Assembly: GCA_024291935.2 (NCBI GenBank)
Contig: CM044314.1
Coordinates: 20,620,001-20,684,000, forward strand
Source of the DNA: Okapia johnstoni
Taxonomy: Eukaryota; Chordata; Mammalia; Artiodactyla; Giraffidae
Direction of reading: 5' to 3'
Length of the DNA: 64,000 nt
Made by a program: the position numbers and the translations under genes. The notes under the pieces were generated by a model. It did no database searches. It was not told the origin of the DNA and worked only from the letters and a program-made list of their open reading frames with translations. Positions 35,801-49,260 of the stretch are shown piece after piece. How positions within the stretch are numbered: position 1 is the first letter of the stretch; each line of letters starts with the position of its first letter.

Positions 35801-38800
35801 CAGTGAGGTCAGCATAATGGGTGAATCAAATAAATGGATTTTCTTTTCCTCAGCGCCTGTCACCATCTTGCTTCTGCTTCCAATGTCTTCCCCCATATTC
35901 CTTTCCTATCTTCTTGCAGTCTGGCTCCAAACCCCTTCTTGGTCCCTGGAACTGATTTGTGGCTGCTCACCGATCCTATGGCCTCTCTCCTTTGGCTGCC
36001 CGTCCTGACCCCTGGCCTTCCCTGACTCCCAGGTCCCGGCACTGCCAGTTCTGTCCAGCTCGGCCACTGCTTCTCTTTTTCTGTCCTCCTTGCTCACTGA
36101 CCCCAGTATGTCTCAAGACCCTCTCCAGCTGCCTGCTTTTCATTCTGGTCTAATTTTCCATTTCAGGCTTCCCGGGTGGCTCAGTGGTCAAGAATCCACC
36201 TGCCAATGCAGGAGACACGGAAGATGCAGGTTTGATCCCTGGATTGGCAAAATCCTCTGGAGTAGGAAATGACAACCCACTCCAGTATTCTTGCCTGGGA
36301 AATCCCATGAACAGAGGAGCCTTGCAGGCTACAATCCACGGCGTCACAAAGAGTTGGACACGACTGAACGAGGGAGCTCATGGGTGCACCTGTGTGCACG
36401 TGCACGTGCACACACACACACATACACACATTTCCAACTGAGACCCTGGCACTCAGCCTCAGCTTCTCTGAGCCCATGAATCACTGGCAGAGACAGCCAT
36501 TCTCACAGCAAGTTGTGTATGGGCCTCCAGGTAATGGATACAGTCCCCACGCTGTCAGCATCTCCTCCATGCTGGCCCAGACACTGTATTCCTTACTCTT
36601 GTTGAAGCCTGTTCTCAGGCCATCAATACCTCATGAGCATTTCCACCAGGAAGTTCCAAACCTTTCCAAAACTGAATTCTGTCATCTCGGTCAGGTAGCT
36701 GACCCCCTCCAGCCTGTGGGCAACACAGGAGCCTGGAAAGAACAGAAGCTCCTGGGCGAGGCCACCATGGCCATCAGCTCAGCTGGTGGCCCTGAGAAGG
36801 CAGTCACTGCTGTGAAAGATCACAGATGACTCATCATCACCCATGCAGGCTGTGGGGTGTGGTCCTACAGGAGAAACTGCCCCCCCCCCAGATGCACCAC
36901 AAAAGCCTAGGGCACAGGACCCACCACCCTTGTGCACAAAGCCAGCCCCCTGAAGCAAGGGACACAGCCTGCCACTGACCTCCGGGCTCAGGTCTGAGTT
37001 CTGGGTTGATGAGAACACCCACTGCCGGTCAGGTGAGCAGAGGAGACTGGTGGGGTTGCCGGGAAACACGTTGACTCTGGAGAGCAGCTGCAGCCAGGGC
37101 ACCGTAAGTGTGTAGAGTGCCCCTTCAGCACAGGCGGCCTGCAAGCGACAAAACAAAAATGGGATCAAGAGCCAAAAAGAATCAGAAAGTGTCCGAGGAG
37201 ATAAGCAAGGGTCTAAGAAACACAGAAATGAAGTTCCTACAAAAGAAAAGTCAAACAATTAACAGACTAACACTGAAAATCCATGTACAAGGACTTCCCT
37301 GGTGGTCCAGTGGTAAAGGATCCGCTTTCCAATCTGTAGGGGATGTGGGTTTGAACCGTAACCGGGGATCTATGATCCCACATGCCACTGAGCAACTAAG
37401 CCTCAGCGCCCAAACTACTGAGTCCATGTGCTGCAACAAACACGTGGCACAGTCAAAAAAACAAACAAAATTCATGTACAATAAAACTTTCTGGAAATAA
37501 ATCCTGGGGAAGTTGAGCTGGGATGGTCACCACAGACACATCACAATACAACTAACTGCTAGGCTTTAAATATTTCAAAAAATCCTTTAGGCCTTTGATT
37601 TTTAAAACTCCAGTATCTAACAAAAGAAGTAAAGGTGGCAGTAGACTTTTTCAACAGAAACAATGTGGCATAATCTTTTCACAAAATTCAAGGAAAGCAT
37701 GAGCTAGGGATGCAGTGTCCAGCCAGGTTACTCTTCAAGCCCCCAGACTACAGAACCACAATGCTAATACAAGAACTGCATTCGTGGGCCCTTCTTCAGG
37801 ACCTGACCAGGGGATGGGGTTCATCAAATCACAAGATACAAGGAAAATGTCACCAAAACAACTGGTGCTGTTATGAAATTCATTAAACTGTAAATCAAAG
37901 AGCTAATTTAAAAAAAGATAGACACAAGAGAAGAACAGGGTGTAAATATTTTGTTCTCAAAAAGCTGGAAATAATACATCTTTAAAAAGTGAGAAGAAAC
38001 AAAATAGAATAACTCACTGACTGCCATGAAAGTAAAGGAGTAAAGACAGTAAATAAAACAGGTGACAGGCCTAAATAAAGAAAAAGAAGAGATAAAGTGT
38101 TAAGGTAAAGAAAACCGGGGCTTCCTTGGTGGTCCAGTGGCTAAGAATCCCCATTCCCAATGCAGAGGGCCTGGGTTTGATCCCTGTTCAGGGAACTAGA
38201 TCCTGCATGCCTCAACTAGGAGTCCACGTGCTGCAACTCAAGGTCTGAAGTGCCACAACTAACACTCGGTGCAGCTAAGTAAGGGCTTCCCAGGGGGTGC
38301 AGGGATGAAGAATCCGTCTGCCAGTGCAGGAGACACAAGAGATGTGGGTTTAATCCCTGGGGTGGAAAGATCCCCTGGAATAGGAAGTGGCAACCCACTC
38401 CAGTATTCTTGCCTGGAGAATCCCATGGACAGAGGAGCCTGGCAGGCTACTGTCCATGGGGTCAAAAAGAATTGGACATGACTGAACACGTGCAGCCAAA
38501 TAAAAGAAAAAATTGCATTCTGCTGATGTCGCGACGGTGTGGAACGTCTCTGCATGTGCTAATGACCATCTCATTATATTCTTTTGAGAATGCTCAAACT
38601 ACCGCACAACTGCACTCATCTCACACGCTAGCAAAATAATGCTCAAAATTCTCTAAGCCAGGCTTCAACAGTACATAAACTGTGAACTTCCAGATGTTCA
38701 AGCTGGATTTAGAAAAGGAAGAGGACACAGAGATCAAATTGCCAACATCCGCTGGATCGAGAAAGCAAGAGGGTTCCAGAAAAACATCTATTTCTGCTTC

Positions 38801-41800
38801 ACTGACTATGCCAAAGCCTTTGACTGTGTGGATCATAATAAACTATGGAAAATTCTGAAAGAGGTAGGAATATCAGACCACCTGAGCTACCTCCTGAGAA
38901 ATCTGTATGCAGGTCAAGAAGCAACAGTTAGAACTGGACATGGAGCAATAGATTGGCTCCAAATTGGGAAAGGAGTACATCAAGGCTGTATATTGTCACC
39001 CTGCTTATTTAACTTATATGCAGAGTACATCATGTGAAATGCTGGGATGGATGAAGCAGAAGCTGGAATCAAGATTGCTGGGAGAAATATCAATAACCTC
39101 AGGTATTCAGATGACACCACCCTTACGGCAGAAAGCAAAAAAGAACTAAAGAGCCTTTTGATAAAAGTGAAAGAAGAGTGAAAAAGTTGGCTTAAAATTC
39201 AACATTCAGAAAACTAAGATCACGGCATCCATTCCCACACTTCATCGCAGACAGATGGGGAAACAATGGAAACAGTGAGAGACTATTTTAGGGGCTCCAA
39301 AATCACTGGAGATGGTGACTGCAGCCATGCAACTAAAAGACGCTTGCTCCTTGGAAGAAAAGCTATGACCAACCTAGACAGCATATTAAAAAGCAGAGAC
39401 ATTACTTTGCCAATAATGGTCCATCTAGTCAAAACTATGGTTTTTCCAGTAGTCATGTATGGTCGTGAAAGTTGGACTATAAAGAAAGCTGAACGCCAAA
39501 GAACAGATGCTTTTGAACTGTGGTGTTGGAGAAGACTCTTGAGAGTCCCTTGGACAGCAAGGAGATCCAACCAGTCCATTCTAAAGGAAATCAGTCCTGA
39601 ATATTCATTGTAAGGACTGATGCTGAAGCTGAAACTCCAATATTATGGCCAAATGATGTGAAGAACGGACTCAATGGAAAAGACCCTGATGCTGGGAAAG
39701 ATTGAAGGCAAGAGGAGAAGGGGACAACCGAAGATGAGATGGTTGGATGGCATCACTGACTTGATGGACATGAGTCTGAATAAGCTCTAGCAGGTGGTGA
39801 TGGACAGGGAAGCCTGGCATGCTGCAGTCCATGGGGTTGCAGAGTTGGACACGACTGAGCAACTGAACTGAACTGAGGAGTGTTCGCATCCCTTGCATAA
39901 TTTAAAAGCTGCGTTGTGTCCTTTTTCTTTATATATTCTGGACACAGTCCTGTGTCATGTTTATATATGGGAAATACATTATTCCAGTTTGAAGTTTGCC
40001 TTTCATTTTTCTTAACAATGTCTTCTGAAGAGCAAAAATTCTGAATTTGATGAAATCCAAATTGTTCATTTTTTCTTACACTGCTAGTCCTTTGTGTGTC
40101 CTAAGAAGTCATTACCTTTGAAAATTTTCTACTAATCTACTCCCCTCAAAAACAGAATTAACAGGTTGAACTTTCCTGGTGAGCCAGTGGTTAAGACTCT
40201 GCACTGCTCGTACAGGGGCACAGGTTGAATCCCTGGTTGTGGAAGGTCCCACAAGCCACACAGTGTGGGCAAAAAATAATAAAAATTTTTTTTCTTTTTT
40301 TACCAAAGAATTAGTAAGTAAATTCAGCAAGGCTGTTGGATACAGGTAACTATACAAAAGTCAAATGAACTTCTACATATATTTATACAGAAATTATTTC
40401 TATGTATGCTACATAGTGCATACATGGCAATTTCTTTATAAATACAAAACCATACATTCTCCTATTACTCTTGGTCAACACCCTACCTACTTACGCAGCC
40501 TCAAGACAGAAGAATCTGGAATCAACAATGGTTTAATGGATGGGGGAGCTTACGTCTGAAGCAAGGCCCTTAAGTGACATTCTACCACATGCAGCAGGGA
40601 GCAGACAGGACATAGCAGCAGTCTTCACTATTGAGGGGGTAGCTGCTGTTGTTCAGTCGCTCAGTTGTGTCCAACTCTTTGTGACCCCATGGACTGCAGT
40701 ATGCCAGGCTTCCCTGTCCTTCACCATCTCCTGGAGCTTGCTCAAACTCACGTCCATTGAATCAGTGATGCCATCCAACCATCTCATCCTCTGTCATCCC
40801 CTTTTCCTCCTGCCTTCAATCTTTTCCAGCATCAGGGTCTTTTCTAATGAGTCAGCTCTTCACACTGGGTGGCCAAAGTACTGGAGCTTCAGCTTTAGCA
40901 TCAGTCCTTCTAATGAATATTCAAGATTAATGTCCCTTAGGGCTGACTGGTTTGATCCCCTTGCAGTCCAAGGGACTCTCAACAGTCTCCTCCAACACCA
41001 GTTCAAAAGCATCAATCTTTGGAGTTCAGCCTTTATGGTCCAATTCTCACATGGCATGACTACTAGAAAAAACCATACCTTTGACTACACGGACCGCTGT
41101 TGGCAAAGTAATGTCTCTGCTTTTTAATATGCTGTCTAGGTTGGTCACAGCTTTTCTTCCAAGGAGCAAGTGTCTTTTAATTTCGTGGCTACAGTCACCA
41201 TCTGCAGTGATTTTGGAGCCCAATAAACTAAAGTTTCTCACTGTTTCCCCACCTATTTGCCATGAAGTGATGGGACCAGATGCCATGATCTTATTTCTTT
41301 GAATGTTGAGTTTTAAGCCAGTTATTTCACTCTCCTCTTTCACTTTCATCAAGAGGTTCTTTAGTTCCTCTTCGCTTTCCTGCCATAAGGGTGGTGTCAT
41401 CTGCATATGTGAGTTATTGATATTTCTCCCAGCAATCTTGATTCCAGCTTTTGCTTCATCTAGCCTGGCATTTTGCATGATGTACTCTGCATATAAGTTA
41501 AATAAGCAGGGTGACAATATACAGCCTTGACGTACTCCTTTTCCTATTTGGAACCAGTCTGTTGTTCCATGTCCAGTTCTAACTGTTGCTTCCTGACCTG
41601 AATAGATTTCTCAGGAGGCAAGTCAGGTAGTCTGGTATTCCCATCTCTTTCAGAATTTTCCAGTTTGTTGTGATCCACATAGTCAAAGGCTTTAGCATAG
41701 TCAACGAAGCAGAAGTATGTTTTTCTGAAATTCTCTTTTTCTACGATCCAGCAGATGTTGGCAATTTGATCTCTAGTTCCTCTGCCTTTTCTAAATCCAG

Positions 41801-44800
41801 CTTGAACATCTGGAAGTTCACAGTTCATGTACTGTTGAAACCTAGGTTGGAGAATTTTGAGCATTACTTTGCTAGCCTGTGAGATGAGTACAATTGTGGG
41901 GTAGTTTGAACATTCTTTGACATTGCCCTTCTTTGGGATTGGAATGAAAACTGATCTTTTCCAGTCCTGTGGCCATTGTTGAGTTTTCCATATTTGCTGG
42001 CATACTGTGTGCAGTTCTTTAACAGCATCATCTTTTAGGATTTTAAATAGCTCAGCTGGAATTCCATCACCTCCACTAGCTTTGTTCGTAGTGATGCTTC
42101 CTAAGGCCCACTTGACTTCACACTCCAGGATGCCTAGCTGTAGGTGAGTGACCACACCATCACAGTTATCTGGGTCATTAAGATATTTTTTATATAGTTC
42201 TTCTGTGTATTCTTGCCACCTCTTCTTAGTATCTTCAGCTTCTGTTAGGTCCATACCATTTCCGTCCTTTATTGAGCCTATCTTTGCATGAAATGTTCCC
42301 TTGGTATCTCTAATTTTCTTGAAGAGATCTCTAGTCTTTCCCATTCTGTTGTTTTCCTCTATTTCTTTGCAATGTTCACATAGGAAAGCTTTCTTATCTC
42401 TCCTTGCTATTGTTTGAAACTCTGCATTCATTTGGGTATGTCTTCCCTTTTCTCCTTTGCCTTTTGCTTTTGTTCTTTTCTCAGGTATTTGTGAAGACCT
42501 CCTCAGACAACCATTTTGCCTTTTCGCATTTCTTCTTCTTGGGGATGATGTTGATTGCTGCTTCCCGTACAATGTTACAAACCTCTGTCCATAGTTCTTC
42601 AGGCACTCTATCAGCACTAATCCCTTGAATCTATTTGTCACTTCCCACTGTATAATAGTAAGGGATTTGATTTAAAATGTAAGTGTTAGTCTCTCAGTCA
42701 TGTCAGATTCTTTGTGACCTCATGGACTGTAGCCCTCCAGACTCCTCTCTCCATGGGGTTCTCCAGGCAAGAATACTGGAGTGAACTGCTATTTCCTCCT
42801 CCAAGGGATCTTCCTGACCCAGGGATCGAACTCGCATCTCCCACATTGAAGGCAGATTCTTTACCATCTGAGCCACCAGGGAAGCCCAGGATTGTCTTTA
42901 TTCAGACTTAATAACACAATTTACTCATTTCCCTGCTTTTCGGCCCTCCTGCGTCCTACTTCTTGCCCTTTCCTTCCCCCTTTTCTCTCCCAGCTGAAGA
43001 CTGTGCTTTCCCAGGAAGGGCTTTATTATTAGCCTGTGTGCTCTCTGCTCAGCAGGCTCACGCTTCATTCAAGCCTGTTTCTGTCCCTCGACACTCCTGC
43101 AACCCCTCCTGTCTGTGGTCCAGTTTATGGTCAGAGTTATGGAATTGATTTAGATCATACCCTAGTGGTTTTCCCTACTTTCTTCAATTTAAGTCTGAAT
43201 TTTGTAATTAGGAGTTCATAATCTGAGCCATAGTCAGCTCCTGGTCTTGTTTTTGCTGACTATACAGAGCTTCTCCATCTTCAGCTGCAAAGAATATAAT
43301 CAATCTGATTTCGGTATTGACCATCTGGTGACGTCCATGTATAGGAGGGGGACCAATTACAGAGGTAACTGACATCAGGCTGGTTTGTCGGTTACCAGGG
43401 CAACTGGCAGAGGAGCCCATCCCTCACCACCCCTTTGATAAGCTATCATGGAGAAGATGCTCTAAAGATGAGAATAATCACTAACTGGAGGTGGGGGCAA
43501 GTATGTATTGGGGGGAGGGTTGGTCACGTGAGTAGGGTGTAGGTGAAGAAGGGACTGGTCGAGCAAAGGACGTACAAACAGCGAGAGAAGAGCCATCTTG
43601 GGTAGCATGATCACACAATTATTTACGTTCTATATATATGCTGTATACTAGCAATGAAAAAAACCTGGAAAAGTAAATTTTAAAATAACATTAAAGGACT
43701 TCCCTCATGGTCCAGTCATTAAAAATCTGCCTCCCCATGCAGGGGATGCGAGTTCAATCCCTGGCTGGGGAAGATCTTAAGATCCCACACGCATGCGTGC
43801 TCAGTAACATTCAACTCTTTGGGAAGCGGTAAGACTGTAGCCTGCCAGTTTCCTCTGTCCATGGAATTTCCCAGGCAGTAACACTTGAGTGTCCATTTCC
43901 TGCTCCAGAGGATCTTCCTGAACCTAGGACAGAACCCATGTCTCCCGCATTGGGAGGTGGCTTCTTAACCACTGCATCACCAGGGAAGCCATAAGATCCC
44001 ACATGCCTCAGGGAAACTAAGTCCGTGCCCCACAGCTAAGGAGCTGGCAGGCTCTGGAGCCTGTGCACCACAAGCACTAACAGAGAGAAGCCCCTGTGCT
44101 ACAACAAAGAGCCTGCGCACCACAGTGATGATTGATCCCGAGTGCGGCAACTAAGACCTGATGCAGTCGAAAATAAATAAATATTTTAAAATAGTATTGA
44201 AACAGTATAAAAATGCTTATAACAGAATGTGCAAGTCCTTTTCACTTAAAATCACAAAACTTTGTTGAGAAAAACAAATGAAGGCCTATATAAATAGAGA
44301 CATATATGCCGTATTCATGGCTTAGAAGACTGAATACTAAGGTGGCAGTTGTCCCCAAATCAATCTACAGATGCAAAGTAGCCAAAAACCCAGGAAGCAG
44401 TGTTATAGAAACTGACGAGCTCACTGGAAAAATTTCATGGAAACAGATATATTTTCAAAAAAAGGAAATGTGGGAGGGCATGACTTAACTAAAATCTGTG
44501 GGAGACAAGACCCTGTGTAACTGTCATCAGGACAGACATACAGATCAGTGGAGACTGACCCACAAGTTTGACATAGAACACCCATGTCACATTTGGTCAG
44601 TTGGTATTTTGACAAAACAGAGGTGATAATGTAATTTGATGAAGAAAGTATGGTCTTTTCCTGTAAGTTTTGGATGACCATTTGTAAGTAAAAATGAACC
44701 CTGATGCTAACTTTGCACACAAATGTAATATAACTTGAAATGAGCCACTGACCTAACAACATCCAAATAACCCATGGAATGGATAAAAAGCTACACAAAG

Positions 44801-47800
44801 CTGAGTCAAGGTGTCAGGGTGCTGGGTTCTCATTTGAGGACTCATTCAGTTCACTGTGGCTGCAGGACTGAGGTTTCCCTGCCCACTGGCTGGCAGCAGA
44901 GACCATCCTCGTTCCAGGCCCGCCAACAACCTGGCAGCCAGCACAGGAGGCCCCCATGCCCCCACCCTCTGTGTCTCTGACTTCCTCTTCTGTGACCAGC
45001 TCTGCCTTTAAAGCACCCATGGGACTAGAGTGGGTCCACCCAGACCGTCTCTCTTTAACCAGGTAACAGAAATGTCTCATGGATACATGTACCCCAATGT
45101 TCATCGCAGAACTGTTTATAATAGCCAGGACATGGAAGCAACCTAGATGTCCATCAGCGGATGAATGGATAAGAAAGCTGTGGTACACATACACAATGGA
45201 ATATCACTCAGCCATTAAAAAGAATACATTTGAATCAGTTGTAATGAGGTAGATGAAACTGGAGCCCATTATACAGAGTGAAATAAGCCAGAAAGAAAAA
45301 CACCAATACCGTATACTAACGCATATATATAGAATTTGAAAGATGGTAACAAGAACCCTATATGCGAGACAGAAAGAGACACAGATGTATAGAACAGTCT
45401 TTTGGACTCTGTGGGAGAAGGCGAGGGTGGGATGATCTGAGAGAACAGCACTGAAACATGTATATTATCATGTATGAAACAGATCGCCAGTCCGGGTTCG
45501 ATGCATGAGACAAGTGCTCAGGGCTGGTGCACTGGGATGACCCAGAGGGATGGGATGGGGAAGGAGGTGGAAGGGGGGTTCAGGATGGGGAACACAGGTA
45601 AATCCATGGCTGACTCATGTCAGTGTATGGCAAAAACAACCACAATATTGTAATTAGTCTCCAACTAAAATAAATAAATTAAAAAAAAAAAGTCTCACGA
45701 TGCATGTAGCTTTGACCATTTCTCCTTGAAATTCTACACATTATTTTTCAATATATATTTTAGACCATATTCTAAAATACATCCAAAATTAGCCCTGGGA
45801 TTTTCCTGGTGGTCCAGTAGTTAAGATTCTGCACTCCTAATGCAGGGAGCACAGGTTTGATCCCTGGTAGGGGAACTAAGATCCAGAAAGCCACACCAAC
45901 AAAACGAGGCCAAGAAAAAAAAAAATTAGCCTTGCTGTATCTTCCTGGGAGGCTTACCTAATTATTATTCTGGTATGAAATGACCCCTAAGATGCAGGAA
46001 AGACTTTCATCTTCCAGTCTTCAAGTCTAACATTACTAGCTGTATCAGCCTGCTTCTGGTAACATCTCTAATGCCTATCATTTTCACATCATTTTAATTC
46101 CAACCCTTCCTTAAGTATTCGGTTTTAGAGGAGTCCTGTCCTTTGGCTGCGGTAATAAGGCACGGTGGCTTATAAAAACAAAAATGTATTCTCTCACAGT
46201 TCTGGAGGGCAGAGGACCCAAATCAAGATGCCAGAAGGGCTCTGCTTCCTCTGAAGGAAAACTAGATCCAGTCACTCCTCCCTACTCTCTCAAGCCATTT
46301 CCAGAGCTGACTCCTAGAAGCCTGCCCTGCTCTCCCAGAGAAGTCTGATAATGAAACCAATGAATCTTTTCACATCCCCTCGGAGCACGTGTGGCTTCAT
46401 GAGTTTTGATAATGAGAACTAAAAATGCCGCCTGCTATATCTGTAAACAAAGGATGTTGCAGCCATCAAGCCATCACATTACTGCCACCCCAATGGTGAG
46501 CCCTGAGGAGACTCAGGATGTGAAAACACAGGAAACTGGCCCCAGACAGTGAAGGTTCATAAAACGGAAGTGAAAGTTGCTCAGTTGTGTCCGACTCTTT
46601 GCGACCCCATGGACTATACAGTTCATGGAATTCTCCAAGCTAGAATGCTGGAGTTGGGTAGCCTTTCCCTTCTCCAGGGGATCTTCCCAACTCAGGGACA
46701 GAATCCAGGTCTCCCACATTGCAGGCGGATTCTTTACCAACTGAGCCGCAAGGAAAGCCCACATTAAAGGAAGGTGCGTATCAAAGGAACTTTCCTTTGA
46801 TAATTCAGTAATCCCAGACTCTTGCATTTTCCAATACACAGAAGAGTGTTAAATTCCTTAACTTGAGAGATCATACCTGGTTTTCTTTAATTAATAGTAA
46901 TCTTTTGACGTTCCAACCACCTGGTCACTTGTTGCAAAAAAATCCTATATATCCTGGGTCCCCACCCTTGCCTCTTTGGAACAGTTTTCTTAAGGTCATC
47001 TGAGATGCTATATCCTCATAAGGTCTGCTGAATAAAACAACTCTCAACTTCTACGTTGTGCTTTTTTTTTTTTTTCCAATTGACAATAACCAAGCCAAAC
47101 TTTGGGTCAGGGTTGATCCTGCCCCTAAAGATAAACCACAAGACACACTGATCTTCCTCTTATGATTTAGAAGCTATTTGCTGTATGCTATTTTGGGAGT
47201 TAGGTGAGAGACAACTGTTTGCAACCTGCCTTATAAAGTATATGGCTAATTGGTACATTTAATCTCGGACAGTTCAAGGAGCTTAGCAGACCTAGTTCCT
47301 CATAACCTTCTCCTAACCTAAATGGTGAAGTCATTCATTTTATTTCTACATAGAGAATCCACAAGGCATTGTTGCTGCTGCTATATACAGGTGATATTCG
47401 TTTAGATTTCCTAAGATTTACCATGGTTCTTGCTCAACAATCTTTCCTGCTTCTTCTGAAAATTCACCTGTGATCGTTATCCCACTGCCTGAAGCAGTCT
47501 CATTACTATTACACTTAAGGTAGTTTTATTTCCTCTCACTGCTATTAAATAGATCTGTCTCAGTCTTCAATTATCTCAGTACACTCTGATGGGTCTATGT
47601 GCAGATTTATTTTTATTTCCCTTGCTCGGGGTTTGCAGGACCTTCTTGACCTTCATGGATTAATGTCCTTAGTCTATTTTGGAAAAATATCTACCACCTT
47701 GTCAAACGTTTCTTATGCCCCCACCCACACCCCCCAGCTTGACAGGGAAAAAGTAAAGGGACAAAGTAGGTCATAAAATAGTTAATTCCCACCAGGGGAT

Positions 47801-49214
47801 TGTAAGTTTAAAAAACTGGGGAGACCCCTGGGAGTTAATGATCACTCAAGAGAGTAAATTTGGTTAACCTCAAAACCAAGCTGGCTTGCTTAGCGACAGA
47901 AGCATGAGACATGCCCCCAGAACTGCAAACCAATGGTGGCATGAGACTATATCCTGCCCAGGGAGCTCAGTCACTTGATGATCCCTAGGACATGCTCTCT
48001 GCACACGTGAAAACAGTAACTTGTGGACCTAGTTGGACCATGTAGGGACAAGAAACCTCCCCTGCTCAACCTGGAGGAGGAACTGATGATGTAAGCATGA
48101 CACTTATTCAAGAAAGACAAAGAAGATCTTCTCCTCCCTACTTTTCCTTTGATTATAAAACTGTAGCCCACTAAGTTCTCAGGACACAGCGCTCTCTCGC
48201 CCATCTGCTTGTAAGCCTCACAAGCACCCTATTCTAATAAATCACTTATCTATCACTTCACTTTTCGCTGGATTCTTTCTGCACGGAGACATAAAAGATC
48301 AGGGCTCTATGAAGCCCCATGAAATGACACTAAATGGTTTCACCCTGACTCACCTACTCCTAAGATATCAAATAAACAAATACTAAAATTTTTCATGGGT
48401 CCTTTATGGCCTTGCTACTCCAAGTGTGGTCTGTGACCTGATGGCATCAATATCCTCAAGAAGCTCCTAAAAAACTCAGAATCTCAGGTATTCCCAGGGA
48501 CCCCCTGAATCAGAATCTTCATTTAAACAAGGTCCATAGGCAAATAACATCCCATTCAAGTCTGAGTAGCACTGGTCTCTGTCTCTCAGCCTCTCTTCCA
48601 CATTTACCACTCCTGATATCCCCATTGCATTCTATAGAATTACTTTAATCTTCCAGTTCACTAATTCTTCTATATGCTTAACTTAATTGATGTATATCAA
48701 CACACACAGAAAATTGCACAAAACAAATATAAGAGCTCAGTAAATTATTACAAAGTAAATACTCATGTCACCACCCATGGCTTCCATGTCTTGGCTATTG
48801 TAAATAGTGCTGCAGTGAACATTAGAATACATATATTCTTTTTGGATTATGGTTTTCTCCAGGTGTATGCCCAAGAGTGGAATTGCTGGATCATATTTTA
48901 AGTTCTATTTTTAAGTTTTTTAAGGAACCTTCATACTGTTCTCCATAGTGGTTGTGCCAATTTACATTCCCAACACTGTAGGAGGGTTCCTTTTTCTCCA
49001 CACCCTCTACAGCATTTACTGTTTATAGACTTTTTGATGATGGCGAGTCTGACTGGTTTGAGGTGGTATCTTATTGTACTTTTGATTTGTATTTCTCTGA
49101 TAATTAGTGATACTGAGTCTCTTATCATGTGCTTTTTGGTATTTAGAATGTCTTCTTTGGAGAAATGTCTGTTTAGGTCTTTTGCTCATTTTTTGATTGT
49201 TTTATATAAATACT

Positions 49215-49260
<46 letters not shown>

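Noticed and set aside
36380..36829. 149-codon plus-strand frame
   Set aside because: It starts in a CA repeat and overlaps SINE tail and intron sequence; no protein similarity recognised.
40540..41127. 195-codon plus-strand frame
   Set aside because: It is the antisense shadow of a BovB element on the minus strand.
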